DNA of 36,274 bases from a virus, in IMG/VR virus record IMGVR_UViG_3300035390_000051, positions 1 through 36,274 of that record; one strand, written 5' to 3'. Each line of letters starts with the position of its first letter. Positions within the stretch are counted from its first letter, which is position 1. The notes under the pieces are model-generated. The model made no database searches. It was not told where the DNA came from and saw nothing but the letters and a program-made list of their open reading frames with translations. This document shows, piece after piece, positions 7,813 through 14,282 of the stretch. The translations under genes were made by a program, and so were the position numbers.

Positions 7813-8325
7813 ATGTCCAGCATAAAAGCACCATTGAGAATACCGGCCACCAAGGGGAAAAATGCGTGGCCCCTGCTTTCCGTTTTCCCCGGTGACCATG
7901 GGGAAAACTGGCCCAACTACGGAGGACGGCATGACAATTTCAGATTGCAGGTCGGTGGCACTTTCTACACCCGCCCCAATGAACGCCGAAGCTTTCTCTC
8001 TGCTGCCGAACTGGGGCAGGAGCTTGGCCGCCGCATAGCCAAGGTCTTTGACGTGAATATGGGCCAAACATCGAACGGAACTGTCCGGGTCAATCTCTAT
8101 CTCCCCCAAGGGGCAAAGGTCTGGTACCGCGAAGGCGGAATGCTCCCCAAAGCCGAAATGATCGGCGCACCGCCACGCCCTAATGCAAACGGCGTGTGGA
8201 TGGTCACCCTCGCATATTCCAGAAAAGCTGTGCCGGTCACAACGGTCAGGCCGCGTACAGCATCGTTGGCAGAATGTTCCATCGAACCGGAAGAATGTCT
8301 GGAGGACTATTGTGGCAAAAAATAA
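7813..8325 (+). CDS. Phage protein of unknown function
   Basis: This 170-residue soluble protein has AAAGGAAA before its ATG. It is rich in Gly, Pro and Arg, with segments such as 'WPLLSVFPGDHGENWPNYGG' and a beta-type middle ('GTVRVNLYLPQGAKVWYREG'). The C-terminus has three Cys ('ECSIEPEECLEDYCGKK') that might bind metal. The last 14 bases overlap the next gene, which begins at a GTG inside it. No recognised family. The neighbours are small early genes, so a host-directed accessory role is possible. Confidence 0.6.
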   Translation: MSSIKAPLRIPATKGKNAWPLLSVFPGDHGENWPNYGGRHDNFRLQVGGTFYTRPNERRSFLSAAELGQELGRRIAKVFDVNMGQTSNGTVRVNLYLPQGAKVWYREGGMLPKAEMIGAPPRPNANGVWMVTLAYSRKAVPVTTVRPRTASLAECSIEPEECLEDYCGKK

Positions 8326-8551
8326 ACTGACGCACCTGAATGACCACCTGTTCGCTGCCATGGAGCGGGTGAACGAGGAAAGTTTGGAAGGCGATGCCCT
8401 CACCAAAGAGATTGCACGCGCAAAAGCCGTTGCTTTGCTTGGTAGAGAGATCATCAGTAACGCCAACTTGGTATTGAAAGTTCGGGTGGCTGCGGAACGT
8501 GACTTGTTGGGCGTTGGCCCAGTTCCGTCTGTACTGGCTATCGGGGAGTAG
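8312..8551 (+). CDS. Conserved small Mu-like phage protein (GTG start)
   Basis: I set the start at GTG 8312, 6 bases after GGAGG, giving 79 residues. The longer frame from 8183 has no ribosome-binding site and only shadows the upstream gene. The sequence 'LTHLNDHLFAAMERVNEESL' followed by 'TKEIARAKAVALLGREIISNA' is familiar from proteins that precede HNH endonucleases in many temperate phages. It is predicted helical. No function is known to me. Confidence 0.72.
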   Translation: MAKNKLTHLNDHLFAAMERVNEESLEGDALTKEIARAKAVALLGREIISNANLVLKVRVAAERDLLGVGPVPSVLAIGE

Positions 8552-8555
8552 AGGC

Positions 8556-9257
8556 ATGGCGAAGCGCATGAAATACACGGAGGAACAATTGGAGTTCCTT
8601 AAAACCGGCTACAAAATGATGAAAACCGCCGACCTAGTAAAATCTTTCAACGATAAGTTTGGCATCAATTGTTCCTTCAAACAAATTCGTAGAACGCTCG
8701 ACCGCTATAATTTTCGTGCGGGTAGAAAGCCGGGGTTTCCTGAAGGTATGCCGCTAAATTTGTTTACCAAAGCGGAAATTGTGTTTCTTAAAGCCTATGC
8801 ACATATGAAAACGCAGGATGTCGTCGACCTTTTCAATCAGAAATTTGAAAGGAAAAGGACTTTTGATTCCATCAACACAAAACTTACGAAGTTGGGGCTT
8901 GCCAAAGCAAAAATGAAAAAGCGTAAAGTGGGAGAAGTGTATTCGTACCATAAACAAGGCTACCCCCTAGTTAAGACCCATAAGTTTAGGTGTGGGCGTA
9001 CATTCAGACATTACAAATATAAACATATTGCCGTGTGGGAAAAGGCGAATGGTCCGGTTCCCGAAGGGCATTGCGTGCGCTTTCTCGATAGCGACAACAC
9101 CAACTGTGCATTAGGCAATCTCATATTGGTTTCCAAGTCAGAGCATGGACGATTGTACAACTCATTGCAAAAAGTAGAACCGGAATTGCGTGAAAGTGTG
9201 GTGGCCGTTGTCAGATTGGAAGCCAATTGTGCTGCACTTGAAAAAGCAAATAGCTGA
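8556..9257 (+). CDS. HNH endonuclease with two N-terminal Myb/SANT-like repeats
   Basis: The ATG at 8556 gives 233 residues. The C-terminal part is an HNH nuclease of the homing type: 'YKHIAVWEKANGPVPEGHCVRF' with His, then 'DNTNCALGNLILVSKSEH' (about residues 155-205). In front are two similar helical units, each with a '(E)xxFLK...DLVxxFNxKF' pattern (about residues 6-55 and 68-115), probably a tandem helix-turn-helix that gives DNA specificity. Base composition looks more A+T-rich than flanking genes, consistent with recent acquisition. Such free-standing HNH genes may spread by homing or help processing of phage DNA. Confidence 0.85.
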   Translation: MAKRMKYTEEQLEFLKTGYKMMKTADLVKSFNDKFGINCSFKQIRRTLDRYNFRAGRKPGFPEGMPLNLFTKAEIVFLKAYAHMKTQDVVDLFNQKFERKRTFDSINTKLTKLGLAKAKMKKRKVGEVYSYHKQGYPLVKTHKFRCGRTFRHYKYKHIAVWEKANGPVPEGHCVRFLDSDNTNCALGNLILVSKSEHGRLYNSLQKVEPELRESVVAVVRLEANCAALEKANS

Positions 9258-9290
9258 GAATCAGCAGAACCACGACCAAAGGAGAACGCA

Positions 9291-9551
9291 ATGAAATACG
9301 AAGTAGCAAAATGGCTCAACACCAAGAAGATGGAACCCGTGTACGGGATCACCGTCACCGTTGACGGCAAGAAATACAACGCCGCTCAAGATGGCGAAGC
9401 CCTTTTTTTCGATACCGAGAAAGAGGCACAGGATTTTGTTGACCAGATGAACAGCCTTCCCCGTTGCGGGATTTGCGGCAAGCCACTGACCGAGGCGATG
9501 CCCAAGGTTGAAGACGCTGAGTGTGGCACCTGTTGTGCCGAGCACTTCTAA
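9291..9551 (+). CDS. Small zinc-ribbon-like protein
   Basis: This 86-residue protein has AAAGGAG upstream. The N-terminal half is a beta-type fold ('YGITVTVDGKKYNAAQDGEA'). The C-terminal end has paired cysteines, 'CGICGKP' and 'CGTCCAEHF', probably one structural zinc site. No family recognised. It sits in the run of small accessory early genes. Confidence 0.6.
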   Translation: MKYEVAKWLNTKKMEPVYGITVTVDGKKYNAAQDGEALFFDTEKEAQDFVDQMNSLPRCGICGKPLTEAMPKVEDAECGTCCAEHF

Positions 9552-9570
9552 ACTAATCCGCAATGAGGTG

Positions 9571-9747
9571 ATGAAGATGAAATACGCACTTTTCACGTTG
9601 ATTATTTTGTCCATGCTTTCAGGATGCACAATGGATAGATCGGAAGTCATCGCCGCCGTCAAAGAATGTGAAGACGCAGGGTACAAAGCCAAGGTTGTTT
9701 ATGGATTTCCTGTAAAACCTATCGAAGTCCTGTGCGTCCACGAATAA
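9571..9747 (+). CDS. Small lipoprotein
   Basis: I chose ATG 9571 (58 residues), which follows AATGAGGTG. An ATG two codons later is equally possible. The N-terminus is a lipoprotein signal: 'KMKYALFTLIILSMLSGC' with lipobox LSGC, the Cys at residue 18. The mature part is about 41 residues with two further Cys. It would be exported and lipid-anchored. Small phage lipoproteins can act in lysis (Rz1-like) or in blocking superinfection, but this one lies far from the holin, so a role in exclusion or an unknown role is as likely. Confidence 0.65.
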   Translation: MKMKYALFTLIILSMLSGCTMDRSEVIAAVKECEDAGYKAKVVYGFPVKPIEVLCVHE

Positions 9748-9796
9748 CCGAGTTCTCAGCATACGCCGAGCGTGTAGAACATGAAAAGGAGTTATA

Positions 9797-10018
9797 ATGA
9801 GTAAGAAAATGAAATTCAATATTGAAATTTTTAAAGGAAAGGAATTGCTGTATGGGGCGTATCAAGACGGAAATGTTTCCGTCTTGATGGATACGCCCAC
9901 ATTAAAACAGGTTGAAAAAGTATTGGATGATCAGGTTGCCTATCTGCGTGCCCTTATCAACGAAGAGAATACTTTTTCCATGGGAGTTGAGAGTGGTGGA
10001 GATTTGAAAGGAAGTTAA
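9797..10018 (+). CDS. Small phage protein, unknown
   Basis: This 73-residue protein has a good ribosome-binding site (AAAAGGAG) before the ATG. It is lysine-rich at the start, then beta and helix ('TLKQVEKVLDDQVAYLRALI'). No family recognised. Its last 62 bases overlap the 3' end of the convergent gene on the minus strand. Confidence 0.6.
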   Translation: MSKKMKFNIEIFKGKELLYGAYQDGNVSVLMDTPTLKQVEKVLDDQVAYLRALINEENTFSMGVESGGDLKGS

Positions 10019-10214
10019 CGATGTCTTTTCGCCCGTAGTACTCCATGTTTCCATTGCGCTGTCTAGCTATAACTATAGGCGTTCCTGGAAAATAGGGATG
10101 AAAGGAATCAACAGCCTCGGATTTACTCGTAGTCGAGTTGAATACATGGTTTTTGACAAGAACAACGGCAAAAGTAATTCCTTGTTCTTTTACAAGAGCA
10201 GCGTCGAATGACAT
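9957..10214 (-). CDS. Counter-oriented small protein, unknown (moron candidate)
   Basis: This 85-residue protein is read against the early operon. Support is a near-perfect ribosome-binding site (AGGAGGAACCGGAA then ATG) on the minus strand. The protein looks real: 'DAALVKEQGITFAVVLVKNHV', then 'GTPIVIARQRNGNMEYYGRK' and 'LPWKKY'. Short proteins beginning with a similar 'EQGxTFxVVxVK' pattern occur in Desulfovibrio-type genomes as far as I recall; no function is known to me. It has its own upstream space with a 14-bp inverted repeat (10217-10283). Expression from the lysogen, independent of lytic transcription, is an inference. Confidence 0.6.
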   Translation of the reverse strand: MSFDAALVKEQGITFAVVLVKNHVFNSTTSKSEAVDSFHPYFPGTPIVIARQRNGNMEYYGRKDIVNFLSNLHHSQLPWKKYSLR

Positions 10215-10216
10215 TT

Positions 10217-10283
10217 CCGGTTCCTCCTGTGATGGTTGAAGTTTAATCGCTTAATACGAACAATCGATAACAGGAGGAACCGG
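10217..10283. repeat. 14-bp perfect inverted repeat upstream of the minus-strand gene
   Basis: CCGGTTCCTCCTGT (10217-10230) and ACAGGAGGAACCGG (10270-10283) are perfect reverse complements 39 bases apart. The left arm holds the ribosome-binding site of the minus-strand gene. Transcribed leftward, the mRNA leader could fold so that the distal arm hides that site. The arms could also be an operator. The plus-strand AGGAGG in the right arm has no suitable start codon after it. Confidence 0.65.
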
Positions 10284-10341
10284 TATCCTCAAGCCAAACG
10301 AACAATGAATATCAACTAATAGAAACAAGGGAGAACAATAA

Positions 10342-10434
10342 GTGAATAACCTTGAAGCCTTAATCATGATGGTGTCCTTGGCAATTGCTACGGTCTGCAT
10401 GTTCATTGTCAAAGTTATGAAACGGAAAAAATGA
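10342..10434 (+). CDS. 30-residue single-span membrane protein
   Basis: A GTG start 8 bases after GGGAG opens a 30-codon frame: MNNLEALIMM, then a hydrophobic stretch (about residues 7-26, LIMMVSLAIATVCMFIVKVM) and a basic end KRKK. This is a typical single transmembrane helix with the positive end in the cytoplasm. The stop overlaps the next ATG (ATGA), supporting translation. Function unknown. Confidence 0.5.
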   Translation: MNNLEALIMMVSLAIATVCMFIVKVMKRKK

Positions 10435-10613
10435 GCGATCACTATCGCTGCAAAATCTGCGGAGCCTCGTTGATTTACGACCCGCCCTGTAACTGCAACA
10501 CCAAAAATCGAAAGGAACCACACCATGGCATCGAAACACAATCCGAACTGGCGCAAAGGGATGCTGGCAAAGATTCACATTGCCAAAAAGCAGATGCCGG
10601 ACATGGACGATGA
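10431..10613 (+). CDS. Small Cys-rich zinc-finger-like protein
   Basis: This 60-residue frame begins at an ATGA overlap with the microprotein upstream. The first half, 'YRCKICGASLIYDPPCNCNT', contains two CxxC-like pairs and probably binds zinc. The second half (after residue 32) overlaps the start of gemA in another frame, so its sequence there is constrained and may be of little meaning. Coupled starts support expression, but the long 3' overlap lowers confidence. Confidence 0.45.
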   Translation: MSDHYRCKICGASLIYDPPCNCNTKNRKEPHHGIETQSELAQRDAGKDSHCQKADAGHGR

Positions 10614-11001
10614 AATCTATCGGGCCATACTGGAAGAGCGGTACGGCAAACGGTCGGCAGGTAGGCTGACCATGCAGGAATTGGCAGATTTTGTCCGCTT
10701 CCTCGAAAGCAAAGGCGCGGAATTTACCGATAGCGGTCAGCGGACAAGGACTCCCCGAAAGGACTTTTACGAAATCCCGGACGGTACGGCCAACGCCAAG
10801 CAGAAGCGGTGGATCGCGGCCATGTGGAACGCCCTGAACTGGAAAATGTCCGGCCTGGATACGCGCTGCAAGTCGCAGTTTAGCGTGGATAAATTCGTCT
10901 GGCTGAACGACCAGCACGCGTTGCAGACTCTCGCCAAAGACCTGATCGGACGATGCAGAAAAAAGGGAATAGACCCATACGATGCACAACCTGCGAACTG
11001 A
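10525..11001 (+). CDS. gemA: GemA-like regulatory protein (Mu gp16, DUF1018)
   Basis: This 158-residue protein matches the GemA family: basic N-terminus 'KHNPNWRKGMLAKIHIAKKQ', 'MDDEIYRAILEERYGKRSAG', and a C-terminal 'RWIAAMWNALNWKMSG' motif with a final helical part. Mu GemA changes host gene expression and DNA supercoiling and is linked to decatenation and host cell division. The ATG is preceded by AAAGGAA. Its 3' end overlaps the next gene by 20 bases. Confidence 0.87.
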   Translation: MASKHNPNWRKGMLAKIHIAKKQMPDMDDEIYRAILEERYGKRSAGRLTMQELADFVRFLESKGAEFTDSGQRTRTPRKDFYEIPDGTANAKQKRWIAAMWNALNWKMSGLDTRCKSQFSVDKFVWLNDQHALQTLAKDLIGRCRKKGIDPYDAQPAN

Positions 11002-11284
11002 CATTGAGACGAGGTTCAACTCGGTGCATAAGTTTTGCCGCCTGCATCCGAGCCTGAACCGATCCACGGTGTATCAAGTGCTGGCAGGAAAATACGGCGG
11101 CAACACACAACGTCAGGCCCAGCGCATACGGGATGCACTGAACGGAAAGAACGAAGAGCAACGAATCATGGACACTATCAAGATAACGGCCTGCACCCGG
11201 TGCAGCGTCACCGGCAAATGCAATAGATGCGACGATCTGTTTCGCGCCCAGGCCAAATCTGTCATGGCCCTTTTCTCAAGTTGA
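10982..11284 (+). CDS. Small helix-turn-helix/Cys-rich phage protein
   Basis: This 100-residue protein's first half resembles a helix-turn-helix ('NSVHKFCRLHPSLNRSTVYQ', then 'GGNTQRQAQRIRDAL'). A C-terminal cysteine cluster 'CTRCSVTGKCNRCDDLF' probably binds zinc. It overlaps the gemA end by 20 bases. Genes of this kind follow gemA in related phages, but I cannot name a function. Regulation of middle or late transcription is possible. Confidence 0.62.
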   Translation: MHNLRTDIETRFNSVHKFCRLHPSLNRSTVYQVLAGKYGGNTQRQAQRIRDALNGKNEEQRIMDTIKITACTRCSVTGKCNRCDDLFRAQAKSVMALFSS

Positions 11285-11303
11285 CTGTCACGGAGGCTGA
11301 AAC

Positions 11304-11741
11304 ATGACCACAAGACATTTGAAGGAATTTGCAGACCTGTATAGCAAGGGTTTTCGTCCCTACATGGGCGAGGTGCTGCCTGGAGTATACGAGCGTCTCA
11401 ACTGCCGTGACCCAAAAAAGGCCTATTGGGTCTGCCGGTGGCCGCTTCTCTATTGTTTTGGATGCTCCCAGCGATGTGCACCGAAAACGCAGGAAGGTTT
11501 TCAGATCATGCTGCCGGAAGGAACCGACTTGAGAGGCTACGGGGATTTCTCCATTACCCCGGCAGAAATGCTTGCGGCCAAAACCTTCCTGCGTGCAGAT
11601 GAAGTCGCGTATTGTCTCAGCATCAGCCGAAGTCAGGTCTATGCACTTGCCGCCGAGGGGAAATTAATACGTCATTTAGATAAACCCTTTCGCGTTACAT
11701 CGGAAAGCGTTATCGAAGAAATCAAACGAATCGATATATAA
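11304..11741 (+). CDS. Excisionase-like helix-turn-helix protein, possible middle/late regulator
   Basis: This 145-residue protein starts after CGGAGG. The C-terminal third ('FLRADEVAYCLSISRSQVYA' and onward, about residues 95-142) is a MerR/excisionase-type helix-turn-helix. The N-terminal part is Cys-rich ('NCRDPKKAYWVCRWPLLYCF', then 'CSQRC'), perhaps a zinc module. It is the last gene of the early operon and lies where Mu places Mor, the middle-gene activator. It is not visibly a Mor/C family protein, so a role as switch to the late operon is inferred from position only. Confidence 0.65.
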   Translation: MTTRHLKEFADLYSKGFRPYMGEVLPGVYERLNCRDPKKAYWVCRWPLLYCFGCSQRCAPKTQEGFQIMLPEGTDLRGYGDFSITPAEMLAAKTFLRADEVAYCLSISRSQVYALAAEGKLIRHLDKPFRVTSESVIEEIKRIDI

Positions 11742-11997
11742 GGAGGTTCTATTTTTCTTGCCACCGTATGCATGATGCTCATGGGGTACCTGAAGTGACA
11801 CTCCATCATCTTGATGGCATCAAGAACTGACATCACTTCCATTCATACAATAAATATATAAGCACCCCCATCGGGTGCTTTTTTTGTTTACACAGCTTCC
11901 ATAGATTCCTGCACTGTATTCCCCATCCCGATATTCTATCCCTGTTTTACCAGACCGACAGCGGAACCAACATGGTTCTGCCAAACAGGGAGAAACC
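11742..11997. promoter_or_regulatory. Early/late operon boundary with nested palindromes
   Basis: This 256-base gene-free stretch holds a perfect palindrome CTTGATG-G-CATCAAG (11810-11824) enclosed by GAAGTGA (11792-11798) and TCACTTC (11833-11839), then the terminator at 11860-11885, then about 110 bases before the first late gene. The late promoter must lie after the terminator. I see no strong sigma-70 boxes there, in line with a promoter that needs a phage activator, as in Mu. The nested palindrome could be a transcript fold or a protein site. Confidence 0.5.
11860..11885 (+). terminator. Intrinsic terminator ending the early operon
   Basis: AAGCACCC (11860-11867) pairs with GGGTGCTT (11873-11880) around a 5-base loop, and seven T's follow (11879-11885). 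This is a canonical rho-independent terminator in the rightward direction, 119 bases after the last early gene. Confidence 0.92.
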
Positions 11998-12480
11998 ATG
12001 CACAAACATACCGTTACTATCGTTCGGACCGAAACAGGTCTCGACGGCACATTCAGTCGGATGTTCCTGCCCGGCGGAACGGATCGCGTCAGCGCGGAGC
12101 CGCCGTGGAAAGACAACCGCACGTCCGTGTCCTGTATCCCGCCCGGAAAATATGAATGTGAAATCAGGGAATCCCCGCACTTCGGACTTTGTCCCGAAAT
12201 CCTGAACGTGCCGGACCGCACCCATGTGCTTATGCACGCGGGCAACTGGGCTGGTGACGTTGAAGAGGGTCGCCTGTCCGATTCCGAGGCCTGTATACTT
12301 CCCGGTTTGCGTTTCGCCACGCTCAAGGATCAGCAGGCTGTGTCCGGTTCCCGTGCCGCTCTGGCCGAACTCATGAACGCAGTCTGTGAAGGTGATCCGC
12401 GTCCCGGTGTCCGATTCGATCTTGAAATCATCGACGCAACCGGCAAGGCCGGAAAGGGGTGGGATAATGGGATTCGGTGA
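11998..12480 (+). CDS. DUF5675-like protein of the lysis region
   Basis: This 160-residue protein is the first late gene. The pattern 'EPPWKDNRTSVSCIPPGKYE' followed by 'THVLMHAGNWAGDVEEGRL' fits DUF5675, a phage family often next to holins. The conserved His-Ala-Gly-Asn motif (about residues 77-80) suggests a catalytic site. It may be the peptidoglycan-acting enzyme of this phage, as no classical lysozyme or amidase is visible in the window. This is an inference. It overlaps the holin gene by 14 bases. Confidence 0.72.
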   Translation: MHKHTVTIVRTETGLDGTFSRMFLPGGTDRVSAEPPWKDNRTSVSCIPPGKYECEIRESPHFGLCPEILNVPDRTHVLMHAGNWAGDVEEGRLSDSEACILPGLRFATLKDQQAVSGSRAALAELMNAVCEGDPRPGVRFDLEIIDATGKAGKGWDNGIR

Positions 12481-13069
12481 CATTCTGACCGGTGCGTTGA
12501 AGTTCATTCCCGGAGTCGGGCAGATCGTCACCGCCGTCGAAGGCGTAGCTGCCATTGCCGGAGCTATCGGCGGTGAAACGGGCAAAAAGATTGAAAAAGG
12601 TGTGAACATGGTCACGGAAGGCCTCAAGGAAGCCGATGCCCAGCCCATGACGCCGGAACAACAAGCGGCCCTTTCCAAGGCAGCCATGAAAACCAAAATT
12701 CGATTACGTGAGCTTGACCTTGAGGACACGCAGGGAGGCCGGGAACTTGCCAAAACCGAAATAGCCTCCAGCGACGAATATGTACGCCGCACACGTCCCC
12801 AGCTTTTGCGCTGGTATGGCAAGGGATCGTTCCTGCTTATCTTCATGTGTGTGGCCGTGGCCTTTGCTTCAGCCTTTTCCGCATCAGTCACCAAGGACGA
12901 AGCCGCGTTCATCATTGACGTGCTCAAATGGGCATTGCCCACAGTCTCCGGCACGTTTCTCATGATGTATCGCGCCTACACTGGCCGCCGCACCCAGGAG
13001 AAGCTGGGCGAAATGGGAGTCCAACCGGAAACAGGCATGGACAAAGTCATCAAGCTGTGGCGGAGGTAA
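12467..13069 (+). CDS. Holin (GTA-type, multi-span)
   Basis: I set the start at ATG 12467 after GGGGTGGG, giving 200 residues. An N-terminal Gly/Ala-rich hydrophobic segment (residues 7-37) may insert in the membrane. Two clear membrane spans lie at about 120-141 (GSFLLIFMCVAVAFASAF) and 146-169 (FIIDVLKWALPTVSGTFLMM). The layout fits the three-span holin family found in gene-transfer agents and Mu-like phages. It would open the inner membrane at the end of infection. It lies between the DUF5675 gene and DUF2730, as in a lysis cassette. Confidence 0.8.
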   Translation: MGFGDILTGALKFIPGVGQIVTAVEGVAAIAGAIGGETGKKIEKGVNMVTEGLKEADAQPMTPEQQAALSKAAMKTKIRLRELDLEDTQGGRELAKTEIASSDEYVRRTRPQLLRWYGKGSFLLIFMCVAVAFASAFSASVTKDEAAFIIDVLKWALPTVSGTFLMMYRAYTGRRTQEKLGEMGVQPETGMDKVIKLWRR

Positions 13070-13072
13070 GGC

Positions 13073-13390
13073 GTGGACCTGCACTACATAGACCTCGTTT
13101 TGCGGATCGTTCAGGTAGTGGTCCTGCCTATTCTCGGCATACTGCTGAAGCTCCTGCTGGATCAACGCAAACAGGCGTCCGACCTCGACAAACGGCTCAC
13201 CACTGCCGAAGCCTGCCTGAAAAATGTCCCTAGCGAAAAGACTCTCCATGAATTGGCCCTGAATATTCGGAGTTTCGGCGGTGACCTGCACGTTGCCGTT
13301 GAGAAGATCGAAGGTGTGGGCAGGATCGTGGATCGCCTTGAACGCGTTGTCACCCGTCATGAAGATTTCCTGTTGAAAGGAGGCAAATAG
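13073..13390 (+). CDS. DUF2730-like membrane/coiled-coil protein (Mu gp25-like)
   Basis: The GTG start at 13073 follows GGAGG. The 105 residues contain one N-terminal membrane span (about 8-28, LVLRIVQVVVLPILGILLKLL), then a long amphipathic helix with heptads ('LDKRLTTAEACLK' and 'VEKIEGVGRIVDRLERVV'). DUF2730 proteins occupy this place in Mu-like phages, and an Rz-like spanin role has been suggested from topology. It is tightly packed between holin and gp26-like genes. Confidence 0.78.
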   Translation: MDLHYIDLVLRIVQVVVLPILGILLKLLLDQRKQASDLDKRLTTAEACLKNVPSEKTLHELALNIRSFGGDLHVAVEKIEGVGRIVDRLERVVTRHEDFLLKGGK

Positions 13391-13392
13391 CA

Positions 13393-13692
13393 ATGAGTTA
13401 CGGAAACGTTGTGGCCGAGCACCTGCGCATCACCTTGCTTCGATTGCTGGCCGAACAACCTGATTATGCCCTCAACGATAGCCTTATCCGCGACATGGTG
13501 CCTCAATATGGCTTTCGTCCATCGCGTGACTCCGTGCGCACTCAGCTTGCATGGCTCGCCGAGCAGGGCCTTGTCACCGTGGATTGCAACGGGGTTTGTC
13601 ATGTGGCCCATCTTACTGAGCGAGGTGAAGAGGTCGCCAAAGGCTATGCCACGGTTCCCGGCGTCAAGCGGCCTTCTCCCGGAGGCGAATAA
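13393..13692 (+). CDS. VpaChn25_0724-family phage protein (Mu gp26-like)
   Basis: This 99-residue winged-helix-like protein has 'SLIRDMVPQYGFRPSRDSVR', 'QLAWLAEQGLVTVD', then 'LTERGEEVAKGYATVPGVKR'. This pattern is typical for the family found between DUF2730 and the small terminase of Mu-like phages. A DNA-binding role in packaging or late regulation is likely but untested. Its stop overlaps the next start by one base. Confidence 0.82.
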   Translation: MSYGNVVAEHLRITLLRLLAEQPDYALNDSLIRDMVPQYGFRPSRDSVRTQLAWLAEQGLVTVDCNGVCHVAHLTERGEEVAKGYATVPGVKRPSPGGE

Positions 13693-14282
13693 TGGAACGC
13701 ACCGGACGCGAATATCCCCCTGAAGCCGTGTGGCAGGCACAGGAACTGTACTGCGTAGCTCGGCTGACCTTTGACCAAGTGGCCGAGGAAACAGGCGTGG
13801 CCGCGTCCACACTCAAGCGATGGTCCGCCACTTATGACTGGCGCAACAAGCGGGAAAACCTCGCCCAGGCAGAGGCAGACCTCCGGGCCGATACCATCAT
13901 GGCCCGATCCGTCATGCTGAAAAAGCTCATCAAGTCGCAGGACGCGCAAACCAGTTTTGCCGTGGCGAGCCTTGAAAGCCTTGCCATGAAACAGGCCGAA
14001 GCCGCCCGCAAAGGCAAGATCGTTGAAGCTCTTCAGCATCAAACGCACAAGCGATTCCGCACACCGGAAGAAGCCATTGCCGCTCTGGAAGAAGCCGTGG
14101 ACATCAAGCTGAATGCGGCTCTTCTCAACCCTGAAGGGGCTGACTTCAAGGCGGTTGAGTCCGTGCAAAAAGCCTACCTGTTGATCGAAGAAATGAAGGC
14201 AAAGCTCACGCCGGACGATACCTCGGAACGGACCAAAGGACTGTCTGCAAACCTTGAGGCCCGCATCAGGGAAATCATCTGA
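13692..14282 (+). CDS. Small terminase subunit (Mu gp27-like, DUF3486)
   Basis: This 196-residue protein has an N-terminal helix-turn-helix ('LTFDQVAEETGVAASTLKRW', about residues 24-43) that should recognise the packaging start in the phage DNA. A long helical region follows for oligomer assembly. Fold, size and place before the large terminase match Mu gp27. Its stop overlaps the large-subunit start by one base. Confidence 0.87.
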   Translation: MERTGREYPPEAVWQAQELYCVARLTFDQVAEETGVAASTLKRWSATYDWRNKRENLAQAEADLRADTIMARSVMLKKLIKSQDAQTSFAVASLESLAMKQAEAARKGKIVEALQHQTHKRFRTPEEAIAALEEAVDIKLNAALLNPEGADFKAVESVQKAYLLIEEMKAKLTPDDTSERTKGLSANLEARIREII

